A stretch of DNA of 64,000 bases from G963665545 sp963665545 (GCA_963665545.2 CAXXKZ010000013.1:310001-374000), one strand, 5' to 3'. Positions 45,436 to 54,993 are shown, counted from the first letter of the stretch. The notes: generated from the letters alone by a model not told the origin. Translations and numbers: made by a program.

Positions 45436-46815
45436 TCAGGCGGCCTTCTTGGCAAGCATGCGATAGCCCTCCGATGCCTTGTCGACAATGAAATCGACAT
45501 CTTTTTCCGTCATGACAGTTGACAGCATGTAGCACGTAAACATCGAACTGCCTTCAACACATAACACACCATTATTGAGCATGTGGCGATGGAAGGCCCT
45601 TTCCATTTCTCCGCGATCGGTTTTTTTCGCTTTTGCCGACGACGTGGAGCCGGCCCCCATGTGGGAGGTCAAAATATCGCGAAAACCTGCGTCGTCATCC
45701 CATGAGGCCAGGCTCGTTAATACCAGGGAAGACTTGCCGGTGACGGAGCCTTGGATACCGGCGAGCTGCATCGCCTCGCGCAAGCCTTTGCGCAACCGAT
45801 CGCCCAAGCGCTCGTGATGCTCGAACATTTCCGGCGTCATTAGCTGGAGAGTTGCAAGGCCCGCCGCCATCGTCATGGGATTGGCATTATGGGTGCCCGA
45901 ATGAATCACGCGCGGACTACCGCTCAAGTGATTGAACACCTCCATTACCTCATCACGGCCGCCGACTGCGCCCATCGGCAGGCCACCGCCGAGAACCTTT
46001 CCGAGACAGGTAAGATCCGGTATCACGCCGACGCGGCCCTGTGCGCCGTTGAAGCCCAACCGGAAGCACAAGACTTCGTCGAAGATGAGGCAGACACCTT
46101 TCTCCCGCGTGAAGTCGCGAACCATATTCAAGAACTCTGGCTTTGCTTGTTGAAGGCGCAAGTTTGCGCAAAAAGGATCGATGACCACCGCAGCCAATTC
46201 GTCCGCATGCTGTTTGAGAATTCGCCTTGTCGCTTCAACATTGTTGTAGGGAAACGTTATGGTCTCGCTGATGGCGCCAGGAGGAATACCTCCGCCGAAC
46301 GGTAACGTCACGGGCGTGTCAGACGGCCCCCAATTCTCAGGATCGACAGTTTGGCTGGTATTCATGTGATCATAGCCGCCGTGATAGGCGCCCTCAGCCT
46401 TGGCCACTTTACTGCGCCCCGTGTACTCGCGCGCCGCACGAATGGCGTACATGACTGCCTCGGTCCCCGAATTGGCGAATCGAATCTTGTCGACAGCAGG
46501 CAGCCTGTTGCACAATTCTTCGGCCAGCGCAATTTCTACTTCGGTCGGTAACCCTGCGGGCAAAATTCGGTCTGTTTGTTTCTTGAGCGCTTCAATGACT
46601 TTCGGATGACGGTGACCATGGATAAGCACAGTGTAATTGTTGACGCAGTCAAGGCGCTCGACCCCGTCCGCATCCCAAATTCGGCATCCCTCCCCGCGAA
46701 CGGCATAAAGAGGATAGGGCGGAAAGTAGACAGTTAGCCGTGTGTTGCCGCCGGGCATCACCGCCTTTGCGCGCTCGAAGAGTTTTGCTGATTGCGAATT
46801 CGGGTCAGGATACAT
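45436..46815 (-). CDS. Class III aminotransferase 3 (GSAM / beta-amino-acid type)
   Basis: 459 aa. PGGNTRLTVYFPPYPLYAVR (Arg26), FANSGTEAVMYAIRAAREYT, the PLP lysine in CLGKVLGGGLPMGAVGG and HSGTHNANPMTMAAG. Compared with its tandem neighbour it has an insertion of about 16 residues (HMGAGSTSSAKAKKTDRG) near residue 390. The two may have diverged in substrate range. First gene of the minus-strand aminotransferase-aminotransferase-PepN set. Confidence 0.9.
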   Translation of the reverse strand: MYPDPNSQSAKLFERAKAVMPGGNTRLTVYFPPYPLYAVRGEGCRIWDADGVERLDCVNNYTVLIHGHRHPKVIEALKKQTDRILPAGLPTEVEIALAEELCNRLPAVDKIRFANSGTEAVMYAIRAAREYTGRSKVAKAEGAYHGGYDHMNTSQTVDPENWGPSDTPVTLPFGGGIPPGAISETITFPYNNVEATRRILKQHADELAAVVIDPFCANLRLQQAKPEFLNMVRDFTREKGVCLIFDEVLCFRLGFNGAQGRVGVIPDLTCLGKVLGGGLPMGAVGGRDEVMEVFNHLSGSPRVIHSGTHNANPMTMAAGLATLQLMTPEMFEHHERLGDRLRKGLREAMQLAGIQGSVTGKSSLVLTSLASWDDDAGFRDILTSHMGAGSTSSAKAKKTDRGEMERAFHRHMLNNGVLCVEGSSMFTCYMLSTVMTEKDVDFIVDKASEGYRMLAKKAA

Positions 46816-46858
46816 GGTCAGGTCTCCTTGGAAGGAATGGTGTTTTAGTGGCGGTCGC

Positions 46859-47256
46859 TTCAGTCCAATTTAGACAATTTCCTGCTCCAATCCTGCTCCA
46901 ATATTATAGCTTTGTTTTCAGTCTAGCACTTTCAACGATTTTCGACGCGTGTAAGAAATGTGTAATTCAGTGCCTGGGCGAGTTCAAAGAATTAGAATCA
47001 CCCCAAGCGACGGAAATGACATCGAGACAAAGGCCGGATAGTGCTGCTCGACGAGTTGATACAGCAGGGTCTGTTCCGGCCGGTGCCGGTGGTAGGCAAT
47101 GGCTGTTTGAGCCGATACAAGTGATGAGACAGACACCGATGAGGTGAACCAGGCAGGTAGTGCCTTTCACGGTGTGCCTGGGAAGGAAGGGTGTCATCAG
47201 CGAATCGAGCGCTTGTGCGTAGGAAATCTCTGCGCCCGCTCTGTTCTTTTTGCGGT
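46859..47256. other. Intergenic boundary region of the inserted island
   Basis: AT-rich from 46859 to about 46990, then sequence with no intact gene. It contains the IS91-like transposase fragment annotated separately (47011-47100). It forms the right boundary of the operator-free island next to the comM fragment. Confidence 0.5.
47011..47100 (-). mobile_element. IS91-like transposase N-terminal fragment
   Basis: The minus strand encodes YHRHRPEQTLLYQLVEQHYP then AFVSM, a pattern typical of the start of IS91-family (Y2) transposases ahead of their zinc-binding domain. Only about 30 codons remain and no start or downstream part is present. Identification is from memory of the family motif. 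Confidence 0.55.
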
Positions 47257-47740
47257 TCAGCTCATCCCCGGCTGCCTGAAACCAAGTGCCTCGGCCAGAT
47301 GCGTCTGGCCAATGGCTTTCGCACTATCCAGATCCGCAATCGTCCGCGCTACTTTCAGCACCCGTTGGCAGCCGCGAGGGGATAGGCTGAGCTGCTCGGC
47401 TGCTTTTTCGAAGAAAGACTCGTTCCCTGCACTCATCCGGCAAAAGTCCTTCACACCTGGAGTATCGAGCCTCCCGTTGGCAACACCCTGCCGCTGAATC
47501 TGTTTACAACGGGCTGCCACCACTCGCTTCCTGACTGTGGCGCTGGACTCGCCGGCCCTCCCTTTTCCCGGAATGACCACCTGCTTCGGCCGGTCGACTT
47601 CGACAAACAGGTCTATGCGGTCTAGCAGGCGGCCTGAAACCTTGCTTCGGTAGCGGCTGACTTGCTCCGCACTGCAAATGCACTGCTTCCGGCGGTCCCC
47701 ATGGAATCCACACGGATAGGGGTTCATTGCCATTGGGAGC
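47257..47740 (-). pseudogene. comM: comM/yifB C-terminal fragment
   Basis: Encodes MAMNPYPCGFHGD, VSGRLLDRIDLFVEV, GESSATVRKRVVAAR, LSPRGCQRVLKVARTIADL and HLAEALGFR, the C-terminal third of the Mg-chelatase-like AAA+ protein ComM/YifB. The N-terminal ~370 residues, including Walker motifs, are missing: the fragment begins where the hotdog gene ends (its stop at 47724 lies inside). An ordinary chromosomal gene has therefore been broken by the rearrangement that placed the duplicated block here. Confidence 0.85.
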
Positions 47741-48638
47741 TGGATGCCTTCATGAATCTCATCATCGTCAAGAAATCTGCAATCCGGTCTCCCGAGGCCT
47801 GATCCAGCATCCTGCACTGGTAGTAGAAGTACTCGGTTTTGGGTGACTCTCCAACGGACAGCACTTCAAGTTCGAGATCATAGCGTTGGCCCAGGAACAT
47901 CGGCCCGTTCAGAAACTGAAGGTCGAGACCGCCCAATAGTGCTACGAGTTGGCGCCCGCCGTTGCCGATCATTGTGTCGACAAGCAGATGAGTGCGGCCA
48001 TAGTAGGCAATGTCCGCAATCATACTTGGCGCGAGAATCTGCCCTGGCCAGGGCGATGCCGGGGTGTAATCGGGCAGGGGCTCGACGATGTGTCCGATGA
48101 GTCTGCGGTACTCTGCCGGATCGAAATGATGGGCTGGTGCTTCGACGTGCTTGCCGACGTAGAGGCTGTCGAGGATGCGAATGTCCTGCGGTTGAGGTGT
48201 CCCGGCGATTTTTTCACGCAGCATGGAATGTACTTCAGGCCGACCGGATGCTGCAGTGCCTTCGGCAACCACCTGACCGGATTCGTTGTCGACCCGGACC
48301 TGGATCCGGGTATTGGCGATTTCCGATTGGCCCGGCGGTATCTGCGCGCAGCCCCGTACACCCTCGCCCTCGACGGTCGGCATGCGGAAGTACAGCGACA
48401 GGCTGCCGTGCCGCCACCAGGCATCTCCCGCCAGTGCGGTCATCATTGGCGGAAATAGGTCCATATGATAGATGCCGGCAATGGGCGCGCCGGGCATTCC
48501 GAAATGACGGGCTGTTGCGTCGTCGTGAATACTTCCACTCTGGTCGCTTTGCAGATTGCTTGGGAATCGCAAAGGGCCCGAAACAAGACCGTCGGAAAGC
48601 GTGCTCAGGCTGAACGCTTCATGTTGACTAGATACCAT
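47724..48638 (-). CDS. Hotdog-fold (MaoC-like) protein, complete copy
   Basis: 304 aa from ATG 48638, one base overlapping the GST stop (TGATG), as in the partial copy at the window start. Two halves resembling hotdog domains: the first with GSIHDDATARHFGMPGAPIA and GIYHMDLFPPMM, the second with GQILAPSMIADIAYYGRTHL and MFLGQRYDLELEVLSVG. Probably binds an acyl thioester or similar ligand; no reaction can be given. The last codons overlap the comM fragment, so the original C-terminus may have been altered. Confidence 0.65.
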   Translation of the reverse strand: MVSSQHEAFSLSTLSDGLVSGPLRFPSNLQSDQSGSIHDDATARHFGMPGAPIAGIYHMDLFPPMMTALAGDAWWRHGSLSLYFRMPTVEGEGVRGCAQIPPGQSEIANTRIQVRVDNESGQVVAEGTAASGRPEVHSMLREKIAGTPQPQDIRILDSLYVGKHVEAPAHHFDPAEYRRLIGHIVEPLPDYTPASPWPGQILAPSMIADIAYYGRTHLLVDTMIGNGGRQLVALLGGLDLQFLNGPMFLGQRYDLELEVLSVGESPKTEYFYYQCRMLDQASGDRIADFLTMMRFMKASSSQWQ

Positions 48639-49633
48639 CAGCGAGCTTCGAAGCACTCAGTGAGCCCCGTCTTGTGCAGCCATTGCGATACTTCTGCCTG
48701 CACCGTTGACGAGAGTAACTGGCTGATGCGCCATTGAATCATCTGCCGCGCCTGTTCCGGGTAGGGACGGCACAGGTAACTGACATCCTGGCCGTACGTC
48801 TCAACGACAAATGCCTTGTGTCCGCCCGTCAAAGCCCGCGCATTACCACGAATGTACGGAACGTAGGTTTCCATTATTTCGCCGAGGATAGAACGGGCAA
48901 ATGGTGTGGATTCGGGGAAAGGCCGCAAGTCTCCGGTGCCGTCCCAGCGGTCAGCCAGTGTTTCCGACCATTCGATGACCCGAGTGTAGGGAGCGATCTG
49001 CCTCTTCGGAATCGGGTCCATGTTGGTGTGGGCTCGCAGGCTGCCGAGGAAAACGCAGTCCACGGCCGTGGGGCGATCGCCCAGGAGAAAGGCTGTTTGG
49101 TTCAGCTGCGCTTCGGCGTTCTCCATGATTCTCAGATATTCCGATTCGGCCTGGTCTTGCTGGAACGTGTTTTCGGTGCCGGTGGCACGGCATGCGCGCG
49201 GCCCCCAGTCTCGAAACTTTGCTGCCAGCCGGGCATCGCCCCGGCCCATGCGTTCCGATGCGCACAAGGCGCTTTCCTCATAGTGCCAGCGATAGTGAAC
49301 CATGGTGCGTGCTATCCATTCATCAAAGTAATCTTCCAGGATGTGCACCAGCAGGCCGAGGGGGCCGTCAGGAAACATTCTCCGGCCGGGAAACCGGCCA
49401 TCGAGCATCTGAATGATGGGGGTTGTATCTGCGATCATCCAGCCTTCGGGCGTGCCCAGCACCGGAACCTGGTGTGTGCCGGTGCGTTGCTCGAGCATTT
49501 GGGAATTGGCAGCGGTTTTTGGCACCGACTCGAAATCCGCGCCATAAAAAACCATTGCAGATTCCAGCTTGCGGGAAAAGTAGGACAGGTCCCCGCCGTA
49601 TACGATGTAATGCTGATTCATCTGGTCAGTCAT
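48638..49633 (-). CDS. Glutathione S-transferase-like protein
   Basis: 331 aa. N-terminal thioredoxin-like domain with YIVYGGDLSYFSRKLESAM and the cis-proline region HQVPVLGTPEGWMIADTTPI, followed by an all-helical domain with QTAFLLGDRPTAVDCVFLGS. Members conjugate or reduce with glutathione, or act as isomerases. The left paralogue (540-800) is degenerate. Lies between the truncated hydrolase and the hotdog gene and is coupled to the latter. Confidence 0.85.
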   Translation of the reverse strand: MTDQMNQHYIVYGGDLSYFSRKLESAMVFYGADFESVPKTAANSQMLEQRTGTHQVPVLGTPEGWMIADTTPIIQMLDGRFPGRRMFPDGPLGLLVHILEDYFDEWIARTMVHYRWHYEESALCASERMGRGDARLAAKFRDWGPRACRATGTENTFQQDQAESEYLRIMENAEAQLNQTAFLLGDRPTAVDCVFLGSLRAHTNMDPIPKRQIAPYTRVIEWSETLADRWDGTGDLRPFPESTPFARSILGEIMETYVPYIRGNARALTGGHKAFVVETYGQDVSYLCRPYPEQARQMIQWRISQLLSSTVQAEVSQWLHKTGLTECFEAR

Positions 49634-49723
49634 TGAGACGGTGGCACCAAGACTCGAGGGATGATTGCGCCATTATCGCCGGGCGTTGCCTCGTCCATCA
49701 AATCAGCCGGGATGCGCCAGCAA

Positions 49724-51211
49724 TCACAAGTAGTAAGTCAGCAAGTGTGTTTTTACCGCGATGAACGTAAATGTCGCTATCGGGGCCAGGGCAAGGGTGA
49801 GCGCCACACGCAACCACGCTGAGATATCTCCTTTGCGCCACGCCCTGACAATCAGATAAATGGCGGCAATGAACAGCACAAGGGAAATTAGCGGTAGAAC
49901 AAAAATTGGCGAGAACCCCAGATCATCGAATCCGTAGGTCAGGTTGACCGGCAGGGTGTTCCGCAACTTGACGAAGAAAGCGAGCAGGAATCCAAGTGCG
50001 GTCAGCGCGGTGCCCAGGACGGCCCACCCTGCACTGCCACCGACGGCGCCACCGACGGAGGATAAGGAGAACTGCTGCTTTCGGATCGACCTGCCGACGA
50101 GACGCCACACGAGCAATAGCATCCCGAGGCCCAGAATCGCCATCAACCCGTAGCGCGTGAATGACAGCAGGGCAGTGAAATTCTCCTTCCCCTTCCACCA
50201 TGGCACTTTGGTCATCAGGAAGCTGTGGTTCTGGATGCTGGAGCTGAATCCGTAGACGCCGCCGCCGTCGTCGGGATGAAACACGAGGTAATCGACGAGG
50301 TATCCCCCGATGCGACTGGAGTCGCCTGAATCGACCTTGCGGAACAGACGCTCGTCCACCTGTGCATAGCTGACATCGCCGCCTTTGAAGTAATAGCTCG
50401 GGTAAGCCATGTACAGCAGTCCGTCTTCGGTGGCCGTAACTTTGTATTGCCCGAACAGCGGAAACACCATTTGCATCGGGGTCGGTTCGTCAAAGCGAAA
50501 ATTGGTGTACAGGCCTTCGTATTTCTGCAAATCCTCCCGCGTCCTGACAGGCGCGCTAAACGTCTCGATTTGCGGCGGGAACGCCTCGTCGATGAGTTGC
50601 GTAATGACGTCACGATAAAAGGTATTGTTTTCGCCTGTATAGCTCAGGAAAAATCCAAATTTGTAATCCGGCAGGAATTGCATGGTCGAGTCGTTGCCGC
50701 GGTAGTCGCCGGAGTGGCCGTAGTAGTCCACGCCATTGTGTTTACCCTCTTTGAATAAAATGCGGTAGCCCGGAATCAATTCGTGGTTGGAGGCCTGGTG
50801 GCTGTGCATCTCGCGAAAGGTGTCGGGGCGTAGGAACTGGCGGCCGTTATGTTTGCCTCCATTGAGGTGCATCTTCATGTACTTGACCATGGCGCCGGCC
50901 GACATCGCTACCGAACTGTTGGGATAGAGATTGCAGAGAAACTTGCCATAGCGGTCGAATTGACCGGACTTGCCATTCCACACATAGGAGACGGCCATGA
51001 ACTGATCAAGCGCCTCGACTCGGGGATTGACCGGAATGTTCAGCACCGCGTACTTCATGCCCAATGGATCGAACACTTCCTCCTGCAGCACATCTTCGTA
51101 CCACTTGCCCGTCAAGTCCTCCAGTGCGCCGCCGGACATAGCGATGCAGACATTGCAGTACAGCACGTTGCGCGGGTTCTTTTTTTGGTTGCAATACTCA
51201 TATTGGCTCAA
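49724..51211 (-). pseudogene. Serine hydrolase paralogue lacking its nucleophile half
   Basis: From YCNVCIAMSGG onwards it matches the hydrolase at 833-2911 closely, including YYGHSGDYRGND and the four C-terminal helices. The first ~230 residues, with signal peptide and the S-x-x-K nucleophile, are absent: homology stops near 51172 and is replaced by a lysine/asparagine-rich start (MSQYEYCNQKKNPRN). It cannot be catalytic. The breakpoint lies about 80 bases from the left edge of the 2.9-kb duplicated tract, which probably caused the truncation. Confidence 0.85.
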
Positions 51212-51279
51212 AGTTTACAGCAGGGTATACCGCAGGTGAAGATTCGAAGCAGACCGGCTCGCGGTTCGGTAGTGGTCAC

Positions 51280-51330
51280 TTGACATGGCTGCGTATTGGT
51301 ATTAAATAGAAATAGAAGTATAATTCTATT
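51280..51330 (+). promoter_or_regulatory. Promoter and operator (site I, duplicate of D)
   Basis: TTGACA (51280-51285), TAAATA (51303-51308) and AATAGAAGTATAATTCTATT (51311-51330), identical to site D. Confidence 0.83.
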
Positions 51331-51406
51331 TTTGTTCCATTGCACCCTCGTGTATAGCTTTGAAGCCTATGTGTCATTTGATAAGAACAATTTGGGCAGT
51401 ACAATC

Positions 51407-52852
51407 GTGAGTGTTGGCCTTTTTAGCCCTGCGCCTGTTGGCGCGCCAAGGCGTTCAAGCCCTGGAGCGCTTCGCACAGTCCTGCTGGTGTTTCTTGCGT
51501 CAATCAGCCCGCTACTCAGTGCAGATAGATCAATGGATTCCTTGTCGGCCGTTTTCGAGCAATCTCGCATCCCGGGCGTGGCAGTGGTAACCGTGGAGCA
51601 TGGCCAGGCCGCCTGGTCCGGCGGATTTGGGCGAAAGTTTGCCGTGATCGGTGATCCGGTGACAGCCGACACCGTGTTTCATGCGGCCTCGATCGGCAAG
51701 ACACTGGCCGCGTATGTGGCATTGAAAATGGTCGGCAGAGGCCAACTGGACCTCGACCGCCCTTTGTTTAAATACCTGCAACACAACTCGTGGGCGCGTC
51801 CTGAACATTGGGGTGATCAGATTACCTTGCGTCACGTGCTGACCCACACATCCGGACTCAATAACAACGTGGCGCCGCCAGATTCCGAGGTCAGTTTCGA
51901 GCCGGGTACACGGTATTCGTATTCTGGCAACGGCATTTATTACCTGCAGCAGGTACTGGAGGCGGTCAGCGGCAAGGATATCGAATCGTTGATGCGTCAA
52001 GAGGTCTTTGTTCCGCTGGGGATGACCCGCTCGACCTATGAGCCTGCAGTCACTGTCGAAGATGAGGCCGTGCCCCATTTCCCATTGCTGGCCACGGCCG
52101 GAATTCTCCTCCTTGCCCTGGTGGCAGTTTCTGCCCTGTTTTGTTTATTTGCCAGCATCTTGCGACGGATTCGCACAAGCCGCTGGGGGTTGTCGAGCAC
52201 AGCCGTCCGCAACACCGTAGTGTTTGCCGCGGCGTTGATTTCGGCCATACCTGGATTGCTGTTGGGATGGGAGTTCTCACTCACCGTGGCCTGTCTGTTA
52301 ATTGGCCTCGTGGCGGCACTGTGGATTGTCCGCATCGTTGCCTTGGCACTGTTGCACGCGGTTGGCCGCACCGGCTCGAACACGAAAGATAAATTAGTTT
52401 TTGGCGCAGTCGTCCTGCTGCTTCTGGCAGGCCTCGCCGTTGCGCTACGCCAGCAGCAGGTTCCAGTCCCCCCCTTGACGCCCACTGAGCGGGTGGCCAA
52501 TGCCGCCTATTCACTCAGGACAAGCGCCACTGATTTGGCGCGGTTCAGTATCGCGCTGCTGGAAGGGACCGGTTTAAGATCCATGGACCACGCGGCTCTG
52601 CTCTCGCCTCAGCAACATGTCAGTGATTCAATTTACCGGACACTCGGCCTTGTTCATGAGCGAACCCCGCAGGGCGATCTGATTTGGCACGGTGGGCAGA
52701 ATCCTGGATACGAATCGATACTGGCGTTGTTCCCGGAACGGGGCACTGCCATGATTGTGCTGACCAATGGTGTCGGAGGCCATGAACCTGCGCGCCAGAT
52801 GGTGTTGTCGCACTGGAACATTTCCGCCGAATTGCGTTTACCCGCTGATTAG
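51407..52852 (+). CDS. Beta-lactamase-family serine hydrolase with transmembrane insertion (copy b)
   Basis: Protein identical to copy a (26420-27865) from the suggested GTG start; the only change in the longer frame is D to G before it. Same S-I-G-K nucleophile motif, four-helix insertion and H-G-G box. Co-transcribed with permease 2b. See copy a for start uncertainty and function. Confidence 0.82.
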   Translation: MSVGLFSPAPVGAPRRSSPGALRTVLLVFLASISPLLSADRSMDSLSAVFEQSRIPGVAVVTVEHGQAAWSGGFGRKFAVIGDPVTADTVFHAASIGKTLAAYVALKMVGRGQLDLDRPLFKYLQHNSWARPEHWGDQITLRHVLTHTSGLNNNVAPPDSEVSFEPGTRYSYSGNGIYYLQQVLEAVSGKDIESLMRQEVFVPLGMTRSTYEPAVTVEDEAVPHFPLLATAGILLLALVAVSALFCLFASILRRIRTSRWGLSSTAVRNTVVFAAALISAIPGLLLGWEFSLTVACLLIGLVAALWIVRIVALALLHAVGRTGSNTKDKLVFGAVVLLLLAGLAVALRQQQVPVPPLTPTERVANAAYSLRTSATDLARFSIALLEGTGLRSMDHAALLSPQQHVSDSIYRTLGLVHERTPQGDLIWHGGQNPGYESILALFPERGTAMIVLTNGVGGHEPARQMVLSHWNISAELRLPAD

Positions 52853-52886
52853 CCATCTCAAACCCACCGTTAGAGGAAGGACACAT

Positions 52887-54209
52887 ATGAACTTCATCAC
52901 CCGCTATATGGATGCAGCCAGCATTCCACGCGATTGGACTTCCTGGAGCAAGTACTCGGTGATCGGGATGATGTACATGTCGCAAACCTTTCCTTCGGCC
53001 TTTATCACCACGCTGCTGCCAACGATTTTCCGCCAACAGGGCTTGGATCTGGAGAAGTTCTGGATGTTTTCCCTGGCGACCGTGCCCTACTGGATCCGGT
53101 GGTTGTGGGCACCGATTGTCGACAACTACGGCAGCCCGCGAATCGGACGGCGAAAATCCTGGTTTATCCCGTGCACGATCGGTGCCTGTATCGTGTATGC
53201 ATCGGTTGCCTATTTCGAGCCTTCCGAAGAAACCATCTGGTTCATTATCATCCTGATGATCGTCAAGTCCTTCTTAACCGCCACGCAGGAAGTGGCGATC
53301 GACGGTTATCTGGTGGAGAACCTCGAACCCCAGGAGCGTCCCATCGGATCGGCGATTCGTGTCTATTTCGAGGGTATCGGTGAAATGACCGCGCTGGCCG
53401 GCCTGGCTATTGTCTACGACAAATTTGGCTGGCAAACCACCGCCGTCATCGCCTCGGGGCTGATGCTGGTGTTCATGACGCCCGGGTTTATTCGCAAGGA
53501 GCCGCCTTTGCCAGAGGCCGTTCAGCGACGGCGCGAACAGGGGCACCGGCCTTCGCTGCTGCTCTGGCTCAAGCGCAAGGACACCCGGTTCATAGTGCCC
53601 CTGTTGTTTACCGGCGGTCTGGCAGTCGGGATGTTTTTGCCCGTCGTGGGTGCGTTTTTGATCGATATCGGATACACGGTGACGCAAGTGGGCTTTATTA
53701 CGGCGCTGACCCTGGGTGGCGCTCTGTTCGCTGGGGCTACACTGGCGATTGGATTGGTGCAACGTTACGGGACCAAACCCTGCCTGAAGTTTCTGGTGTT
53801 TGCTTTTCCGGTAGCGGTGCTGCCTGCGGTTTGGCTAACGGGACAAACCGCGCCACCCATACCGATTGCGGTGGTCTGCATCATCGTTCCAGTCGGACTC
53901 ATTGCCTTGCTGCATGTCACCTTTCAAATTGAACGGCTGGGGTTTGCCTCGAAACACCAGGCCGCGACCGACTACGCCATCAATTCGGCGACCGCGCGAA
54001 TCGGCCAAACCGGGGCGGCTGCGGCCGCGGGATTTATCGCCGCCCAAAGCTGGGCGCTCTTCTTCATCGTTATGGCAGGGTTGGCGGTTATTATCAGCGC
54101 CGGCTGGCTGTCCATTCACGGCCATTTGTGGCAATTGATTGAAGAGCGCAACGCGCGAGAGGATGCGGTCGGCGACGACATCGATAAGCTATTGGATAGC
54201 CAAACCTGA
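52887..54209 (+). CDS. AmpG-like MFS permease 2b
   Basis: 440 aa, identical to permease 2a except for the final residues (VGDDIDKLLDSQT instead of VGDEIDQVIDSQPT). The point where identity ends lies in these codons and marks the edge of the homogenised tract. Followed here by ridA rather than directly by the cupin gene. Confidence 0.88.
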   Translation: MNFITRYMDAASIPRDWTSWSKYSVIGMMYMSQTFPSAFITTLLPTIFRQQGLDLEKFWMFSLATVPYWIRWLWAPIVDNYGSPRIGRRKSWFIPCTIGACIVYASVAYFEPSEETIWFIIILMIVKSFLTATQEVAIDGYLVENLEPQERPIGSAIRVYFEGIGEMTALAGLAIVYDKFGWQTTAVIASGLMLVFMTPGFIRKEPPLPEAVQRRREQGHRPSLLLWLKRKDTRFIVPLLFTGGLAVGMFLPVVGAFLIDIGYTVTQVGFITALTLGGALFAGATLAIGLVQRYGTKPCLKFLVFAFPVAVLPAVWLTGQTAPPIPIAVVCIIVPVGLIALLHVTFQIERLGFASKHQAATDYAINSATARIGQTGAAAAAGFIAAQSWALFFIVMAGLAVIISAGWLSIHGHLWQLIEERNAREDAVGDDIDKLLDSQT

Positions 54210-54225
54210 CTTCTGGATAAAACCC

Positions 54226-54621
54226 ATGACGAGCACATTCATTAAGCACAACCCTGAAGAAAACGGCACCACACCCCATGGCTACAGCCATGGTTTCGAA
54301 GTGCCTGCCTGCGCCCGATTACTGTTTATCAGCGGTCAGGTGGGCACTGATCACGGCGGCAATACGCCTGCCGATTTCTCCAGACAGGCACGCAACGCCC
54401 TCAACAACTTCATGACGGTATTGAATTCCGCGGGGATGGGCCCGCAGGATCTGGTCAAGATGAATATTTACCTGACTGACCCTGACAACATCAATAACTA
54501 TGGGGCGATGCATGGTGAAGTATTCGGCTCGGTCACACCGGCCATTACAATGGTGACAGTGCGAGCGCTGGGAAGGCCTGAATGGGGCCTGGAAGTAGAA
54601 GGCATTGCCGCAGGTATCTGA
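54226..54621 (+). CDS. RidA family (YjgF/YER057c/UK114) protein
   Basis: 131 aa from ATG 54226. Typical RidA layout: YSHGFEVPACARLLFISGQV, DFSRQARNALNNFMTVLNSA, MGPQDLVKMNIYLTD and VTVRALGRPEWGLEVEGIAA. Canonical RidA hydrolyses reactive enamines/imines produced by PLP enzymes; the critical arginine (about Arg105 in E. coli RidA) is probably the one in VRALG. A detoxifying or deaminating role beside the many PLP enzymes here fits. The gene is absent from the left block, and a 17-codon relic of a related ridA lies at 56960. Confidence 0.88.
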   Translation: MTSTFIKHNPEENGTTPHGYSHGFEVPACARLLFISGQVGTDHGGNTPADFSRQARNALNNFMTVLNSAGMGPQDLVKMNIYLTDPDNINNYGAMHGEVFGSVTPAITMVTVRALGRPEWGLEVEGIAAGI

Positions 54622-54660
54622 GCCTTGTTGCAACATCGACCATCGAAGAAGAGTAAGCCT

Positions 54661-54993
54661 ATGGATATCGCAAAAATAGATTGGAGCAGCATTCCCTGGC
54701 ACGTAGTTCGGGAAGGTGTGGAAAGAAAGTCATTCTCGGGGGAGGGCGCGACCGTGTGCCTGCACCGCCTGAGCCCGGGTAACGAGCAAATGCCTCACTC
54801 GCACCCCAACGAACAGATCGTCTACATATTGTCGGGTGAAGTTGACTTTCATGTCGGTGAAGAGGTCCACCGACTGGGGGCAGGACAATTGATCGCGATT
54901 CCTCCCGATGTCACCCACTACGCGGTGGTGGTTGGAGAAGAGCAATCATTCAATCTCGACATCTTCACGCCCCGCCGACCGGAATATGATTGA
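54661..54993 (+). CDS. Single-domain cupin (copy b)
   Basis: 110 aa, differing from copy a at few residues (VGEEVHRLGAGQ versus VGEDVHRLGTGQ). Retains the H-x-H...E and second His motifs. Precedes the broken aldolase by 9 bases. Confidence 0.85.
   Translation: MDIAKIDWSSIPWHVVREGVERKSFSGEGATVCLHRLSPGNEQMPHSHPNEQIVYILSGEVDFHVGEEVHRLGAGQLIAIPPDVTHYAVVVGEEQSFNLDIFTPRRPEYD

Larger units (their letters stand above)
51252..54157 (+). repeat. 2.9-kb near-identical direct duplication, right copy
   Basis: Same as 26265-29170 with two visible substitutions. Flanking genes of the same blocks (cupin, aldolase) differ at many positions, so this tract has been homogenised more recently than its surroundings. 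Confidence 0.92.

Noticed and set aside
48734..49636. 300-codon plus-strand frame opposite the GST-like gene
   Set aside because: Shadow of the conserved minus-strand GST-like gene.
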